DNA of 64,000 bases from Reticulitermes lucifugus (Eukaryota > Arthropoda > Insecta > Blattodea > Rhinotermitidae): assembly GCA_026260175.1 (NCBI GenBank), contig JAKCWW010000342.1, forward strand, positions 43,855 through 107,854, written 5' to 3'. The translations under genes and the position numbers were made by a program. Shown here one piece after another: positions 13,461 through 24,332 of this stretch (its first letter is position 1; each line of letters begins with the position of its first letter). Below the pieces are notes generated by a model. That model was not told the origin of the DNA and did not search any database. It saw only the letters and a list, made by a program, of their open reading frames with translations.

Positions 13461-13594
13461 CAAGGGGAAAAATGCACTGTTGTATGGAGTTGAAAAGTAT
13501 GTGAAGAAGTAGGTACAGTAGTAAACGAAGGGAATAAAAAAGTTTTTTTTTATGTTTTACATAACATGCATATTCTTATAATTGGTACATCAAC

Positions 13595-13985
13595 TATATT
13601 ATGCACTTTATAAAATACATTCAGAAGCAAGTATAAAACTCCTACATGTTTCGGTACCGGAGTGTCATCTCCAGGGAATTATTCTGCTCCAAGGAGTATA
13701 AGGCTAGAGCACTTATCTAGGTATTGTGTTGCCTTTATTAAAATAATTAAAATATTAAAATTCTAAAAAACACAAAGTTAATAATCGTAAAATGACAGTG
13801 TTGTAAATTTAAGCTTTAAAGTGAGCCGTTTTAGGTAGAAGTTTACAGTTGTTTACAGTCTGTATGGAGCATTCGTACAAACATCTGTCTCGGTCTATAA
13901 TGATCCGAAGAGATTTCGTCCTGATAGAGTGTGTGACGTGTGTCGTGTCAGGCTGTGTGGTTTACATACATGCTATAAAATAATT
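13595..13985 (-). repeat. Dispersed repeat with hammerhead-like motif, copy A
   Basis: Homologous in the same orientation to 27000-27410. Shared blocks are AAAATACATTC, CTACATGTTTCGGTACCGGA (ACATTTTTCAGCACCGA in the other copy), TTAAAATATTAAAATTCT, CAGTTGTTTACA and ACAAACATCT. On the minus strand 13638-13680 has AATTCC-CTGGAGATGAC...CCGAAACATGTA-GGAGT. Confidence 0.7.
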
Positions 13986-14526
13986 TGTCACGAAACAGCA
14001 CGTTTTCATCCCTCCATTCATTCATGACAAGATTCTCCTGGACATGAATTTCCTTTACATGTTGAATCAGATGACGCTTTAGTGCCAACCAATGAAGTAA
14101 CTTACTTCAGAAACACCGTACGAGTATATATACATACTTTAATTGAATAAGAATGATGATGATGATGAAATTCATGAAGTCATAGTCGTGACGTTGGTTA
14201 GACTGAAAATAAGCGTGGCTTCTGTATCATAAACATGAATATGCATCAGGAATACAATGAAGGTACCAAGTGCGCTTACTAGAGTTCAGCACTTTGGCGC
14301 CTAGATGTATTTAAATATGTGGAGTTATATTTCACCTCGCAACTTCTTTACTCGCGTGGGAAGCAAATAACGATAGCTCCCAACTTTTTTGTATCAGGGA
14401 AATCCTCAATTGTTGTTAAACTTGCAGAAGCTTACTCATTTTAGGTCAACATCTTTTAGAATATACTCGCAGTAAAATTCATCCATCTCCTTACTTCTTT
14501 TGGTCTTTTATTTCATTTAACTACAC

Positions 14527-14757
14527 CAAGCTCTCGTTTTACGCCCTAGTCGTTTTCCTGAAAAAGTGGGCATAAATGAAAGAGGTGTAAGTGAAAATGA
14601 TATTCCCATAAGGAATAATGGAATAGATAGGGGGTAGCGTAATAGAGTGCAGCCAGCCAAGGGGCGTTAAACCAAAAATGAGAGGGCGTAAATTAAGAAG
14701 TGGTGTATTTTGGCAAGGGGCCTTAAAACAGAAAGGCGTAAAACAGGGGCTATATAC
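14527..14757. mobile_element. Possible Tigger-like MITE
   Basis: Imperfect terminal inverted repeats AGCTCTCGTTTTACGCCCT (14530s) and AGGCGTAAAACAGGGGCT (end near 14752) enclose ~200 non-coding bases. The interior repeats GGGCGTAAA variants. The CTCGTTTTACGCC motif is typical of Tigger/pogo termini. Confidence 0.45.
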
Positions 14758-14864
14758 ACACTTTATCAGCTGTATTGCTTATACGGAATTAAATTACAGG
14801 GTAATAAGTGTAACGAATGCCAAAGCATCTAGTTTGGGGCGTCGTTGTCTATTATAAGGTCTAA

Positions 14865-15000
14865 GAAAGAAGGAGAAAGGCAAGAACGAGAATGAAGGGA
14901 GAGTAGAAAAAAATAGAGGAAAAAAGACACAGAGAAGAGAAAGAGAGTAATAAGGAAAGGGGAAAAGAGACAAATTATCGTAGTGAAATGGGACAAAGAG
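14865..15000 (+). repeat. Second purine-rich tract
   Basis: AAGAAAGAAGGAGAAAGGCA and onwards: about 135 bases of mostly A and G on the plus strand, a shorter version of the tract at 12440-12745. The minus-strand frame is compositional. Confidence 0.65.
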
Positions 15001-15354
15001 ATAAACATATGCAGACAACCAGAATAGATGGATGAAAGTTCTTTAACACTCAGCGACGCACATAAATGGAGAAATAATGTAATCGTCCGCTGAGGATGGC
15101 GTTGGCATCTTGACGGGGACTGTGGGAGTTACTTTATTGGATCAGTGATAACACCCCGCTGTTTGGTAATTGTGTCGTATAATCGTTAGTCGACGCAGGC
15201 CATCAGGGAGCTATACTAATCAGATTGGAAACATCTGAGTTTAGCGTGTTTGTATCTTCTGAAAGACTTTTTTTCATTTGACAGAGATATCATACAACGT
15301 ACCAAATGGGGTAGCCTAAGGATGTGTTCGCACTTTACTACGCAAACTCTGTAT

Positions 15355-15544
15355 TCACAGGAACGCCCAGATCTGTCGTTTCTTGGATTTACTGACTAGG
15401 TCCAAGTCTCTGCTGATCCAGTTTGCAAGCACCGTTGTTAGCACTAGGTCCTGATCTATTCCTGTCATAAACTTCATGCACCTTCGCTCCCTTATCTGGA
15501 AGATGGACTCGTCAATTAAACTGCTTGTGATAAGAGCTTTTTCA
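15355..15544 (-). CDS. Candidate 3' or internal exon (unrecognised)
   Basis: A minus-strand frame opens at an acceptor-like TTTGCTCTTTAG and runs 63 codons to a TGA. The translation has balanced, protein-like composition: EKALITSSLIDESIFQIRER, then RCMKFMTGIDQDLVLTTVLA and NWISRDLDLVSKSKKRQIWA. It starts in phase 2, so it cannot follow the exon at 21585 (ends in phase 1) without a linking exon. A GTGAAT just before the stop could be a donor. It could be the C-terminal exon of the same gene, an exon of another gene, or part of an old mobile element. Confidence 0.35.
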
Positions 15545-15555
15545 CTAAAGAGCAA

Positions 15556-18500
15556 ACTGTAGCTTGATCAAAGAAGTCTTGTCGAAAATGAATCAACGAC
15601 AGCACGTTGTGTGAATTCCAATTTCCATTTACCTTATCAATAATATTTGTAATTAAGTAGCTAGGAAGATTGGCCTTTAAAATATTGATGTTTTTATGAT
15701 GTATTTCAATTTAAAAATATCACAATTGTACCAATGACAGAAAAAAGTGAAATAAGAACTCTAATTTTGAACAGTAAAAATGAATTTAATGATAACTATG
15801 TTTTTGAAAGCACTACGTGTAGGCAGACTTTCCCAAAGCTTTGGTGTTTTGTATTTACTTCAATTAAATTGTCAACGCGATTCCAAATTATGAAATAATA
15901 AATTATTCGTCTTTCTTATCGGTGATTAAAACATCAAGTTAACCTGAATGTAGATATGAAGATGATCATGATTGGTCGTGGCTGGCTTCTTTACATGCTC
16001 GCCAAACCTTCTAACCCCTTACCCGTTTCATAGCATTAGCTTTAAATATTCCACGATTTTACAATGCTTAGCACCAGTTAACAGAAATGCTTCAGAGAAG
16101 AAGGCCTGCAGAAGACAGCAAATACTCTGCTCGTCATTTCGAAATGAGGAAATTCCTACAGCCTTAGCCGTTGTCAATCAGGCACAGATAAAGCTACGTT
16201 AATGGTCACTTTATCTTATATAAAATATGCCACCCCTTCCATATTTTGCCCAACTTCTTTTTTACAATCATATTATCATTTAACGTTGTATATTTTATGC
16301 AGCTGACAGAGCGTCGACATATATATATATATATGTACATATGTAACATCTTTTCTGCTGTAGTTGAGGGAACTGCTTCAGTACCGAATTTTCTCGTCCC
16401 TGCCGTGCGCTCTGTATATGTACTGAACACTAAACAGAAAACTGCAAGTTAGTCATTACTGTATCTCACTCACATTCGTTTTGGTGATTGTTGTGAGACG
16501 GGTGTATTCGTAATTGATTAATCTTGGAAATTAACCATTTAACAACAAGAACCAGTTACTGCCGCAGGTTTCCTCGTCAGTGAGTTGCAATATATTCTGA
16601 TAATGTAGTGTACGATAATGCATACCTTATATAACAGCAAATGTTGTGGCAAGATAGCACGAATGTTGATTAGGTGAATGCTTGTAAGACATTGTATCCT
16701 TGTTTAAGGGGCTATCTCAGGATTTACGTATAAGCATGAAAGAAACGCGTAAAATGTCATTTGTGATGGTTGCAAAGGAGAACAAAATTAAATACGGAAC
16801 CTCCCAAAATCACGTTTAAAATGTTTCTTCTACATCAATCTGCTCGACGGCCTACGGAAATCTTTGTATAGAATGTTCTGAAGGGATCTTTGCTTGTGCG
16901 CATGTCGTATCCTTGACAGTGTGTGATGGATTTCAAGTTGACTCAGCTCCAGCAATCGTGAGTCATAATTTATCGCGCCAGAAAAACGTTTTGCTCGTTC
17001 ACCATGTTGATATTTTTCCTTTTTGCAGGAAATACCTGAACACTATTTTGAGACAAGTTTAAGTTAAACCAACTAATGCACAAGAATTATATTGCATTAG
17101 TTGGTTTAACTTAAACTTATGACAGAATGCACGGTACATATAATATAAAAAACTATTTTCAGACTTTTTAAGATCCCTGACAAAACAGAACTTAAGATTC
17201 TGAACCAATGTATCTAAATTGTTTTACTTCCTCAGATTTACGAATGGTAGCCATAGGCTAATAATGATATAAAAATTATAAAATGCCAATATGGGTAATT
17301 TTTTCACATTATGTTATAAAACTGATTCACGAAAATGAGTCAGTTGGTTTCAGATAAATTTATGACGGATTACACTTTTTGGAATGGGTGTCCTTTGAGG
17401 TTTTTGTGGTAGATCAGAAAGTCGTAGGCGGGGAGATTTACAAGGATTTTACACACTTTCGCGTAACGGTTTTGACGGCGTGTTCATGGAAAGAATTCTC
17501 GTAGCTGAATGACGCAGCTTATCAATGAGCTGTTATAACACTTAGATAGACTTCTGTTGAACGTCCCATATTTACATTTTCCTGGTTATGTAAGCCTGTG
17601 CCAAGACCTTACGTGTTCACGAATTTTACCTCAAAGCACATCTGCAAGCTTCTGTTCCCCATCCAACGTGGCAAATTTTTTAGAGGTTTTAATGTCTGTA
17701 AATTAAATACTTTATGTACATTAAAATTCAATATTTATATTATAAAAGCAAGCACAGGCAGAACCACTGTGCTACAAAGTGAGGACCTGCAGTGGTGGCA
17801 CTGGGTTAAAACGGCGGGCGGCTCACAGCATTCTTTCACGGACGGAATTAGAAAGAGAAGGGAAAGCAACTGACAGATATAAAATGACTTGAAGTTCATT
17901 GTTGCCACACTTTATACTTTATCTGTCCCATTTCAGGGTTTCAGCTCCTAATTCTGTGCCTAATGCAGCGTCCAACAAGATCTTGTTTACTGTGTAGGCT
18001 TGTTAACCTCTCGTCGAGTACAGGTATCTTGAACCCGGCATACAAGAATCACAAGAAAAGTCAATATTTTTACATGTCAAACACGTTATCGTTTAATTCA
18101 GATAATCAAATTTAGATATTATTTTCCATAGCAAGCATGTGAATTTTTGTACTTATGCTTCAGATCACAAGTACGTAATTTGTGCTGCTGACGTACGTTG
18201 CTATGTTACTGAGCAGTAAGAAATTGAATTTAGCTATTGTTTTTTCGCTTCTGTTTGTGTGATTGTTTCGAGTAGTCAATGTAATCTCCGCATATTGTGC
18301 TGACAGTAGCCTTAATCAATTACCTTCTGACGGAAGTTTTACTTCTCGAAAAAATTCCAAGGAAGAAACAAGAAAAGAAATCCAAATGAATGTTGCAATC
18401 AGTTAACATATTATTCATTTGTATTTAATAACAAAAAGTGGATGTGCTACCTTAAAGAAAAAGGAAATCATATTAGTAGAAAATGGTAAATATTTATCAA

Positions 18501-19139
18501 ATTATTTGCCTTCTAATTCTTCTGCCCTGTATATTTCTGTGTTAAACATAATGCACTTATGTATTATTGCTCATATGTAGGCTTTAACTTTGTATTTTCG
18601 GAACAAAGAACTTTTTCTATATACCTCTGTTCTGAAGTTTGTTTTTAGACACTTTGCTCTGTGAGTAATAGATCCTACACAAATTTAAACTCTTTGAGAT
18701 ATGAAGTATTTTTTGAGAGCAGTAAGGAGCAGAAATGAGTCTATTTCAGGTACATTATGTTTCATTGTAACTGAGTTAAGTAAGAAACACACTTATTAAG
18801 TTATTGTTCGGGAAGATCGAACTCCGAAGTACGGAATATAAAACGAACATTTATCATGAGCTGTCACCATTAAACATGGAGGTTACTGATTGAACCGCAA
18901 AAGAAGGTCCCAAAAGGAGGAAATGAGGATGGCATCAGCGGATGAGGAAGAAGCTGCCGGAACAGAAAAGGCGCATCGGTTGGTGTCCGGGAGTTAATTA
19001 AGGAAGTGGGGATGCGTTCATCCTTTTTGAGTGAATCATTTCTAAATTCGATTCAGGCCCGTTTTTAGACTGAAACGTAAATTTTGCTTCTTATTTTCGT
19101 AGAGCGAGACGACATAACGGCGAGGAAAAATTAGAAGTA
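15556..19139. other. No recognisable gene; one perfect hairpin
   Basis: Besides the hairpin at 17055-17118 there is a TA microsatellite (16319-16335). A GC-richer patch at 18900-19010 has open frames that could not be supported as exons. Confidence 0.45.
17055..17118. repeat. Perfect 26-bp inverted repeat
   Basis: 17055-17080 and 17093-17118 are exact reverse complements (AAGTTTAAGTTAAACCAACT... against its complement) separated by 12 bases. There are no mismatches, unlike the older repeats around it. Confidence 0.9.
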
Positions 19140-20375
19140 GGTCCAACCCCGACAGAGCGCCAATGTTTGTTCACCGCAATTTATGGCGGCATGTCGATGG
19201 TGGCGGTATATCGAAACACTGTAACTTTTTAAAATCATCAGATTTACTTACGACGGTAAAACGATATTAATTACAAAATAAGAACACAGTAGCGAAACAT
19301 TTAATACAATTGTATTGTGCAATACTAGCAAATCACCTTCGCCATTTTCTTAATAAATCCATCTGTTTCTGTACCAGGTTTAGTATTTAACTACCCTGTC
19401 CATATTGATAATGCGTTCTCCAATTTCTCATGTTGGTACCTTTCACCTTGTCATGTTAGCACCTGCTAGATTTTTTGCAATTATTCTTTTCACTGAGTAC
19501 ACCAGCAATACAGCGCCTACCGATGAGTTGGTTCCATAATATGGAAAAATGTCTGACTATATTCTGCTGAGAAGCTGCAGGAACTTGGTCTCTATCAGCA
19601 CAGACCTCTTGCCGTAGAGTAAAAGTTAAAACTGACCCTTTCCCCATATTTCATCAGGAAAATATAGTTAGGATAACCTAATTAAAATTGTAATGTAATG
19701 TTACGTTATTCTGACGGTGATGTAACAGCCGCGTTATCGCTTCGGTATAATCTGTGTTTCTTAACTTAATATATCAAAGAATAATTCAGTCAACACAAGT
19801 TCGTTTACTATAAAAACAATATGTTTTTGCATTCTGCTACGTGTTTCAACCGCAGAAGCCGTAACCACCTGTTAAAATAAAGCATCTGTGTTTCCTAAAT
19901 TCTCAATTCTTTCTTCTAAACAGACTAGGACTGATAACTTGAAACTTATTGGGGTGACGAAAAACAAAGCTGGGGTTATGAGGTCGGTACGTGTTTGAAA
20001 ATACGTATAGCTAGTCAATGAAAAACACCAATCAAATTAATGTGGCCGATAGAAGATTTGAAGAGGTATTAGACTATAAAGGTTTTTCCACAGGTAGTAG
20101 TCACTGACCCATGCCGATTCGCTAGGCAGAAATCGCAACTCACTCTACCCACATTCCTTAAATTCATTCCAAAATGGCACTATATCGAATATTATTTAAT
20201 GCTTACGGGCACGTTTGTATCACCAAGTCTTCGGCGAATGGCGGCTGGGTGGGGTGGCGCTATATCGAGGGTGCACAATGTTAAAACAATAAGCAGTTTC
20301 TGTTGCCAGGATTTCATGAACGCTAAATGAGGTTGGCGCTATAATGAGGGTCGGTATATCGGGGGTTGACTGTGA
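19140..20375 (-). mobile_element. Tigger/pogo-type DNA transposon remnant
   Basis: A minus-strand open segment at 19456-19640 encodes LTFTLRQEVCADRDQVPAAS, then QQNIVRHFSILWNQLIGRRC. This matches the layout of the CENP-B/Tigger N-terminal helix-turn-helix (LT-K-K-E-...-ASQ-IARHFS-W--PI-RR-V). About 700 bases upstream in that orientation, at 20320-20375, is a typical terminal sequence, CAGTCAACCCCCGATATACC, with a second GATATAGCGCC motif near 20255. A diverged match to the terminus lies near 19190-19215. The rest of the transposase is missing, so this is a short internally deleted copy. Boundaries are approximate. Confidence 0.65.
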
Positions 20376-21146
20376 TATATTTAACATTCAGTGTTTCAGT
20401 GGCTTTAAAATTTCATATTATTGTGTTTTGGGTTGTGATGCCGTGCCCAGTGGTGTGTGAATGTCGACGTTTCTGAGGAATATAGCCTGGAAATGAGGGT
20501 AGTGTATTCTTCCGAAACGTTAGTGTGTACCTACTACTATAGCAAACATAATACTACAATACTGTAAGTAATAAGCTAATTCTGTATGTTAGTAATGTTA
20601 CTTATTACCTTGCCACATTTCGAATAATTGTAGTGCTTATCTAGCCTGTGAGAGCGCCGTAGCCCGTGTCTAATAAATAGCGGTGCGGTCACACACCAAC
20701 CCATTCTGCTGAATGAGTACTTCCTTTTCTCGTCACACAAACTTTTGTCTTGGTTGGGATGTACGTCGTTAGTATAGCAGCAGTGTTACTTCAGCAACCA
20801 GGGTATTACTGCACCGTCATAAGAAACCTGATCTAAATGAGATGCTCACGTATCACATAAGTTGTAACACATAAATTTGTCCTTGATACCAAGTTTGTTA
20901 TTAGTGGAAATGTTACGAGTAATTATGCGTGTGTGACCTCTATTTTAGTGTTTGCTTTTTAGATTTTTTCTTCTCAGATTCTGACCCGTCACGATGGCAT
21001 CAAAAGATATTTGGCTTTTAGTGTTTATGCTGCTGGTGTTGAGCAACACGTACAGTAACTTTTGTAAGCTGAAGAGGTACATACTTGAAGGAAGCCGGAA
21101 CTGACCAGTCCCTAAAACGAATTTTAAAGTAACTGTTTTTCTGTGA

Positions 21147-21412
21147 AGGGCCCCGCAGCAGATGCTACGGACGCACCGCAGCCTTGAGGATTACTGTATA
21201 ACCCTGCGATAAAGATGTTTAATTTTTTGTCGATTTTCCTTGTAATGGAGTACTGGTGGAATGGAATTTACAGGGGAAAACCGAAGTACTCGGGGAAAAA
21301 CCTGTCCCAGTGCCACTTTGTCCACCACAAATCCCACATGGACTGACTCGGGATCGAACCCGGGCCTCCGCGGTGAGAGGCCTGCGACTAACCGCCTGAA
21401 CCATGGCACGGC
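21147..21412 (-). repeat. tRNA-derived SINE (same family), copy 2
   Basis: This copy is better preserved. On the minus strand it has GTGCCATGGTTCAGGCGGTT, the B box GGGTTCGATCCCGAGTCAGT, GGTGGACAAAGTGGCACTGG and the CTGCGGGGCCCTTCAC end. A duplicated segment (CGAAGTACTCGGGGAAAA) makes its middle slightly longer than copy 1. Two overlapping minus-strand frames in it are artefacts of the kind I associate with cockroach gene predictions. Confidence 0.85.
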
Positions 21413-21584
21413 CTAAAGTAATTGTTAATAACCACAGACATGTTTATCTCTGGATGGTCTAAGGCATGCATAAATCGGACTTTCCACTCTGAAGGACACA
21501 CATCAACAACACACGAGCAACATGCAAAATTAGTGTATCGTACCACATTTGTTTTACGTGCTTGTAACGATATTGTATACTTAC

Positions 21585-21687
21585 GCAGAATGTGGTGAAT
21601 TTGTTGCCATTCTGAAGGGTTCTCCGCTATGCGAACCATGAGTTCCAACAGGTCTTCATCCGCCTTCGGGCTTACAGAGTCCACCAG
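21585..21687 (-). CDS. Short internal exon of the same minus-strand gene
   Basis: This 103-base exon has a good acceptor (AAACTGTTTGCAG|CTGG) and a near-ideal donor (CTGC|GTAAGTAT). It is open in one frame, starting in phase 0 and ending in phase 1. That matches the phase-0 end of the acidic exon at 27519, making an intron of about 5.8 kb. The translation, LVDSVSPKADEDLLELMVRI followed by AENPSEWQQIHHIL, is amphipathic and acidic, as expected for a helical segment. The next exon downstream must start in phase 1, and I did not find it with confidence. No family is recognised. The plus-strand DDE transposase relic at 22.3-23.4 kb lies in the adjacent intron. Confidence 0.75.
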
Positions 21688-22264
21688 CTGCAAACAGTTT
21701 CTCTAATTATTAACGATGCTGCTAGATCCGATAAGACAAAATCGAAAGGCCATTAGAGCTTTTCAAGAAATGAGAATATGTAGTGACCAAATATGTTACA
21801 ATCTAAAGTTCGTGTGTTTCATAGATCTTCTCTAATATTAATCGCGAAGTTGGGCACGAAGCAACTAAATTGCGCAGGGGAGAGTATGACAAGAGAAATA
21901 AACGGTATAAGCGTTACATGAATGCAATTCAACGAGAAAGCAAACCCATAAACATACTGTTAAAAAGGCCATCCCAATGTAACAGGGAGACACGCCGACC
22001 ATTGTATTGCAATATTACTTAATCAAAAGGAAAACAGTATAAACGAACGCATCAGACCATATCCAACATGGCCAGAACACATGTATACCGCCCAGAACCA
22101 ACCGTGTACTTTCGACTGGGATGAAATAAACGCGACAAAGAAGTAACCGTCCCGTTCTTGTAGAAAATGTTATTCACAGCAAACGAAGATACTGAGTGTT
22201 TTAAAGCTATCCTCGTTGATTCCCAACCTTCCATTTCGTTATCCATTTTGCGAAGACAAATTTA

Positions 22265-23405
22265 GTTGCGAGAGTTAAACGTGATTTTCATAGACGCTGC
22301 AGAACCTGGTGTAAGCAATTTGAAAACACGATTTGTGTCTACAAGAAGAAGAATCCAGGTCGCTTACACGTCTCCGATGAAGCAGTGCTACGTGTAAGGG
22401 AAGCCCTCCAGTGCATCTCACGACAGTCAACTTAGAAAAGCAGAAGTGAGCTGAATTCGCCTTACACTGCAGTCTGGTCTGCTATCTGTAAGCGCTTAAT
22501 TTCGAAAGATGACAAGTTAAAGTTAGAGCAATGTTTATAACCGAAAGATAAACGCAAGCAGCACAAGTTCTCTCGCGAGTTTCAAGAGAACCTGGAAGAG
22601 GCTGATGTGGCAACAGGACTTGTTTGCAGTGACGAGGTCATAATTTATTTGAGCGCCAATATCAACAGTCACAACATTCGGGTCTGCGGTTCTCAGAATT
22701 GTCACGAAGTCATCGAGCGTGAACGCGACTTTCCAAAGTGAAGTGTCTTGTACCATTTCACGTCAGAAAATTTGTGGTTCCTTTATTTCAGCAGAAAAGT
22801 CAATGAATGGGAACATTTATCTGGATATGTTAATTAATTGGGATATGAAATTTATCCTAGGCATTTAATGACGCATATTCGCAATTGTCTCTCTGCCAAA
22901 GGAGAGCTATAGGTCACTGAAAATGACGCGAGAGTAAGGGGTCGAAAAACGTGTAACGAAGAAAAAATTAGAAGTGACGATTGAGAAAATACAATAGAAA
23001 TATAAAATAGGATAGTGCCTCAATTTCCTGAAGTTTCCGCTTCTTTCATCCCCCTTTCGTAAGAAGGTGTAAGGACATAAGAATGGCATATTACCAATTC
23101 GGTGAATGGGACGTGGAGATAAAGGATATGTTACCCCTCCCCCACCACTTCCGGTCACCAGACCTAACATCGCGTGGCTTCGTTTTGGGAAGTTTTGTGA
23201 AGGATGCTGTTCTTGTGTCATCATTACCAACAACAGATATCCCTGACTCTATCGCAGGATCACTAAATCAGTGGTGTAATTTAAAAGGGTCATGCTGGCA
23301 AAAATGTTGGAAGAAATGGAACACCGAATCGAGATCCTACAGAATGCCTGTAGGGTTCATAAGAAAATTTCAGATATCCTTTATCGAGCTGTGTAAGTCC
23401 CATTA
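22265..23405 (+). pseudogene. Decayed Tc1/mariner-like (DDE, IS630-type) transposase
   Basis: Broken plus-strand frames follow the order of the insect transposase family often annotated as Tc3-like with an N-terminal DUF4817-type helix-turn-helix. At 22275-22440 the translation reads RRCRTWCKQFENTICVYKKK, then NPGRLHVSDEAVLRVREALQ. At 22560-22740 a catalytic-core piece reads FSREFQENLEEADVATGLVC, then SDEVIIYL and IRVCGSQNCHEVI; SDE carries the first acidic residue. Around 22800-22850 NGNIYLDMLINW is visible. At 23150-23400 the C-terminal piece has SPDLTSRGFVLGSFVKDAVL and WQKCWKKWNTESRSYRM. In-frame stops (TAG near 22432, TAA near 22540, TGA near 22740), frameshifts and a degraded middle show it is dead. 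It lies in the large intron of the minus-strand host gene. Confidence 0.85.
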
Positions 23406-23406
23406 A

Positions 23407-23902
23407 TAATAAATGTCAAATTACTTTCTTCCAATTTCTGAAGATGTTTACTTCTTTTTAATTACCCCCTACACTGTTGATAGAGATCAGGAAAGTAATC
23501 ATATTCTGGGCATAGAACGAAAACTTTTTTTGCTAATAAGAAGTATACACTTGAACTACGATATTAGAACAATAAGCAGGTACAGAATAAAGTTTCTGTA
23601 TATATTTTATTTGTGTGTTATTTAACGATACTCTCAATTTGCTAAGTTTGTAGTTTCGGAAATTCCCTACGTCTAATTACCAAAATGTGAAATTATATAG
23701 AGGAGTAAATGTAACGTTCCATGCATTCTTAACCTCAGCGCTAGGTGGAAATGTGTGGTAATTTTTCCTCGCTTGGATAGCGTTCTGGCATCCATTTTAT
23801 ACCAAGTTACACTCCAATGGAGACTTGGAAATGGTAATAAAGACAGTCGCATCCTCTGATGTAAATCGACGTGTAAGAATCTTGCAATGCAGTAGAACTT
23901 TA
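23407..23902. other. No recognisable feature
   Basis: AT-rich intronic sequence of the host gene. Short open frames only, none with family features. Confidence 0.5.
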
Positions 23903-24125
23903 TATTATTCATACCGTGCATTTTTAGTCCATCATACCGTACATCACTTTAACCAACCAATGCACACTTATTATTCTTTAGCATGCTCGTACAATACAAT
24001 TTACCATAAAACTAGTCCGACATGTTTCGAATCCCTATTTTGGGATCATCATCAGGGACTTGGATTGTGAATTACACAAATTACAAATCAACAATATTGG
24101 TACCATTATTGGTTAAAGATATGTG
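23903..24125 (-). mobile_element. Single-arm copy of the 50.6-kb foldback family
   Basis: Homologous to each arm of the foldback at 50604-51033, including ACCGTGCATTTTTAGTCCAT, TTTAACCAACCAATGCACAC, GACTTGGATTGTGAATTACA and TTGGTACCATTATTGGTTA. It carries the best-preserved hammerhead-like core of the window on the minus strand (24012-24061). Confidence 0.75.
24012..24061 (-). ncRNA. Hammerhead-ribozyme-like core
   Basis: On the minus strand: AAGTCC, CTGATGA, a hairpin (GATCCC/GGGATT, loop AAAATA), CGAA, the palindrome ACATGT, C, then GGACTAG. AGTCC and GGACT are complementary and sit exactly where stem I should. ACATGT could form stem III only minimally, or as a dimer. The first stem II pair (T/C) is non-canonical. 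Activity is untested. Confidence 0.5.
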
Positions 24126-24186
24126 AAATAGAACTCATCGCTGTGTAATGTAGTTTAGGCCTAATTCAGTGTAAAATAAGGTAATC

Positions 24187-24332
24187 TAAGGTAAAGCAGT
24201 AACGAGCTGGTCCCTCGTCCAGAGGAGTCCTACCGAATGTGGCGTGTCTAAAAAGTGTGATCGTGAAGCCTCGAAAAATGAGGCGGCCTAGGCCCCCAAG
24301 GGGCTGTCGAGCCATTGGAAAAAAAGGGTAAA
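24187..24332 (+). repeat. SINE 3' part (GAGTCCTA family), copy 1
   Basis: The copy contains TGGTCCCTCGTCCAGAGGAG, TCCTACCGAATGTGGCGTGT, GAGGCGGCCTAGGCCCCC and a GGCTGTCGAGCCATTGG end followed by an A-rich tail. The middle matches 60950-61055 and the end matches 63938-64000 in reverse. Confidence 0.65.

Noticed and set aside
18900-19015. GC-richer patch with a charged plus-strand frame (RKRRSQKEEMRMASADEEEA)
   Set aside because: No convincing acceptor and donor pair on either strand, and the frame stops soon after.
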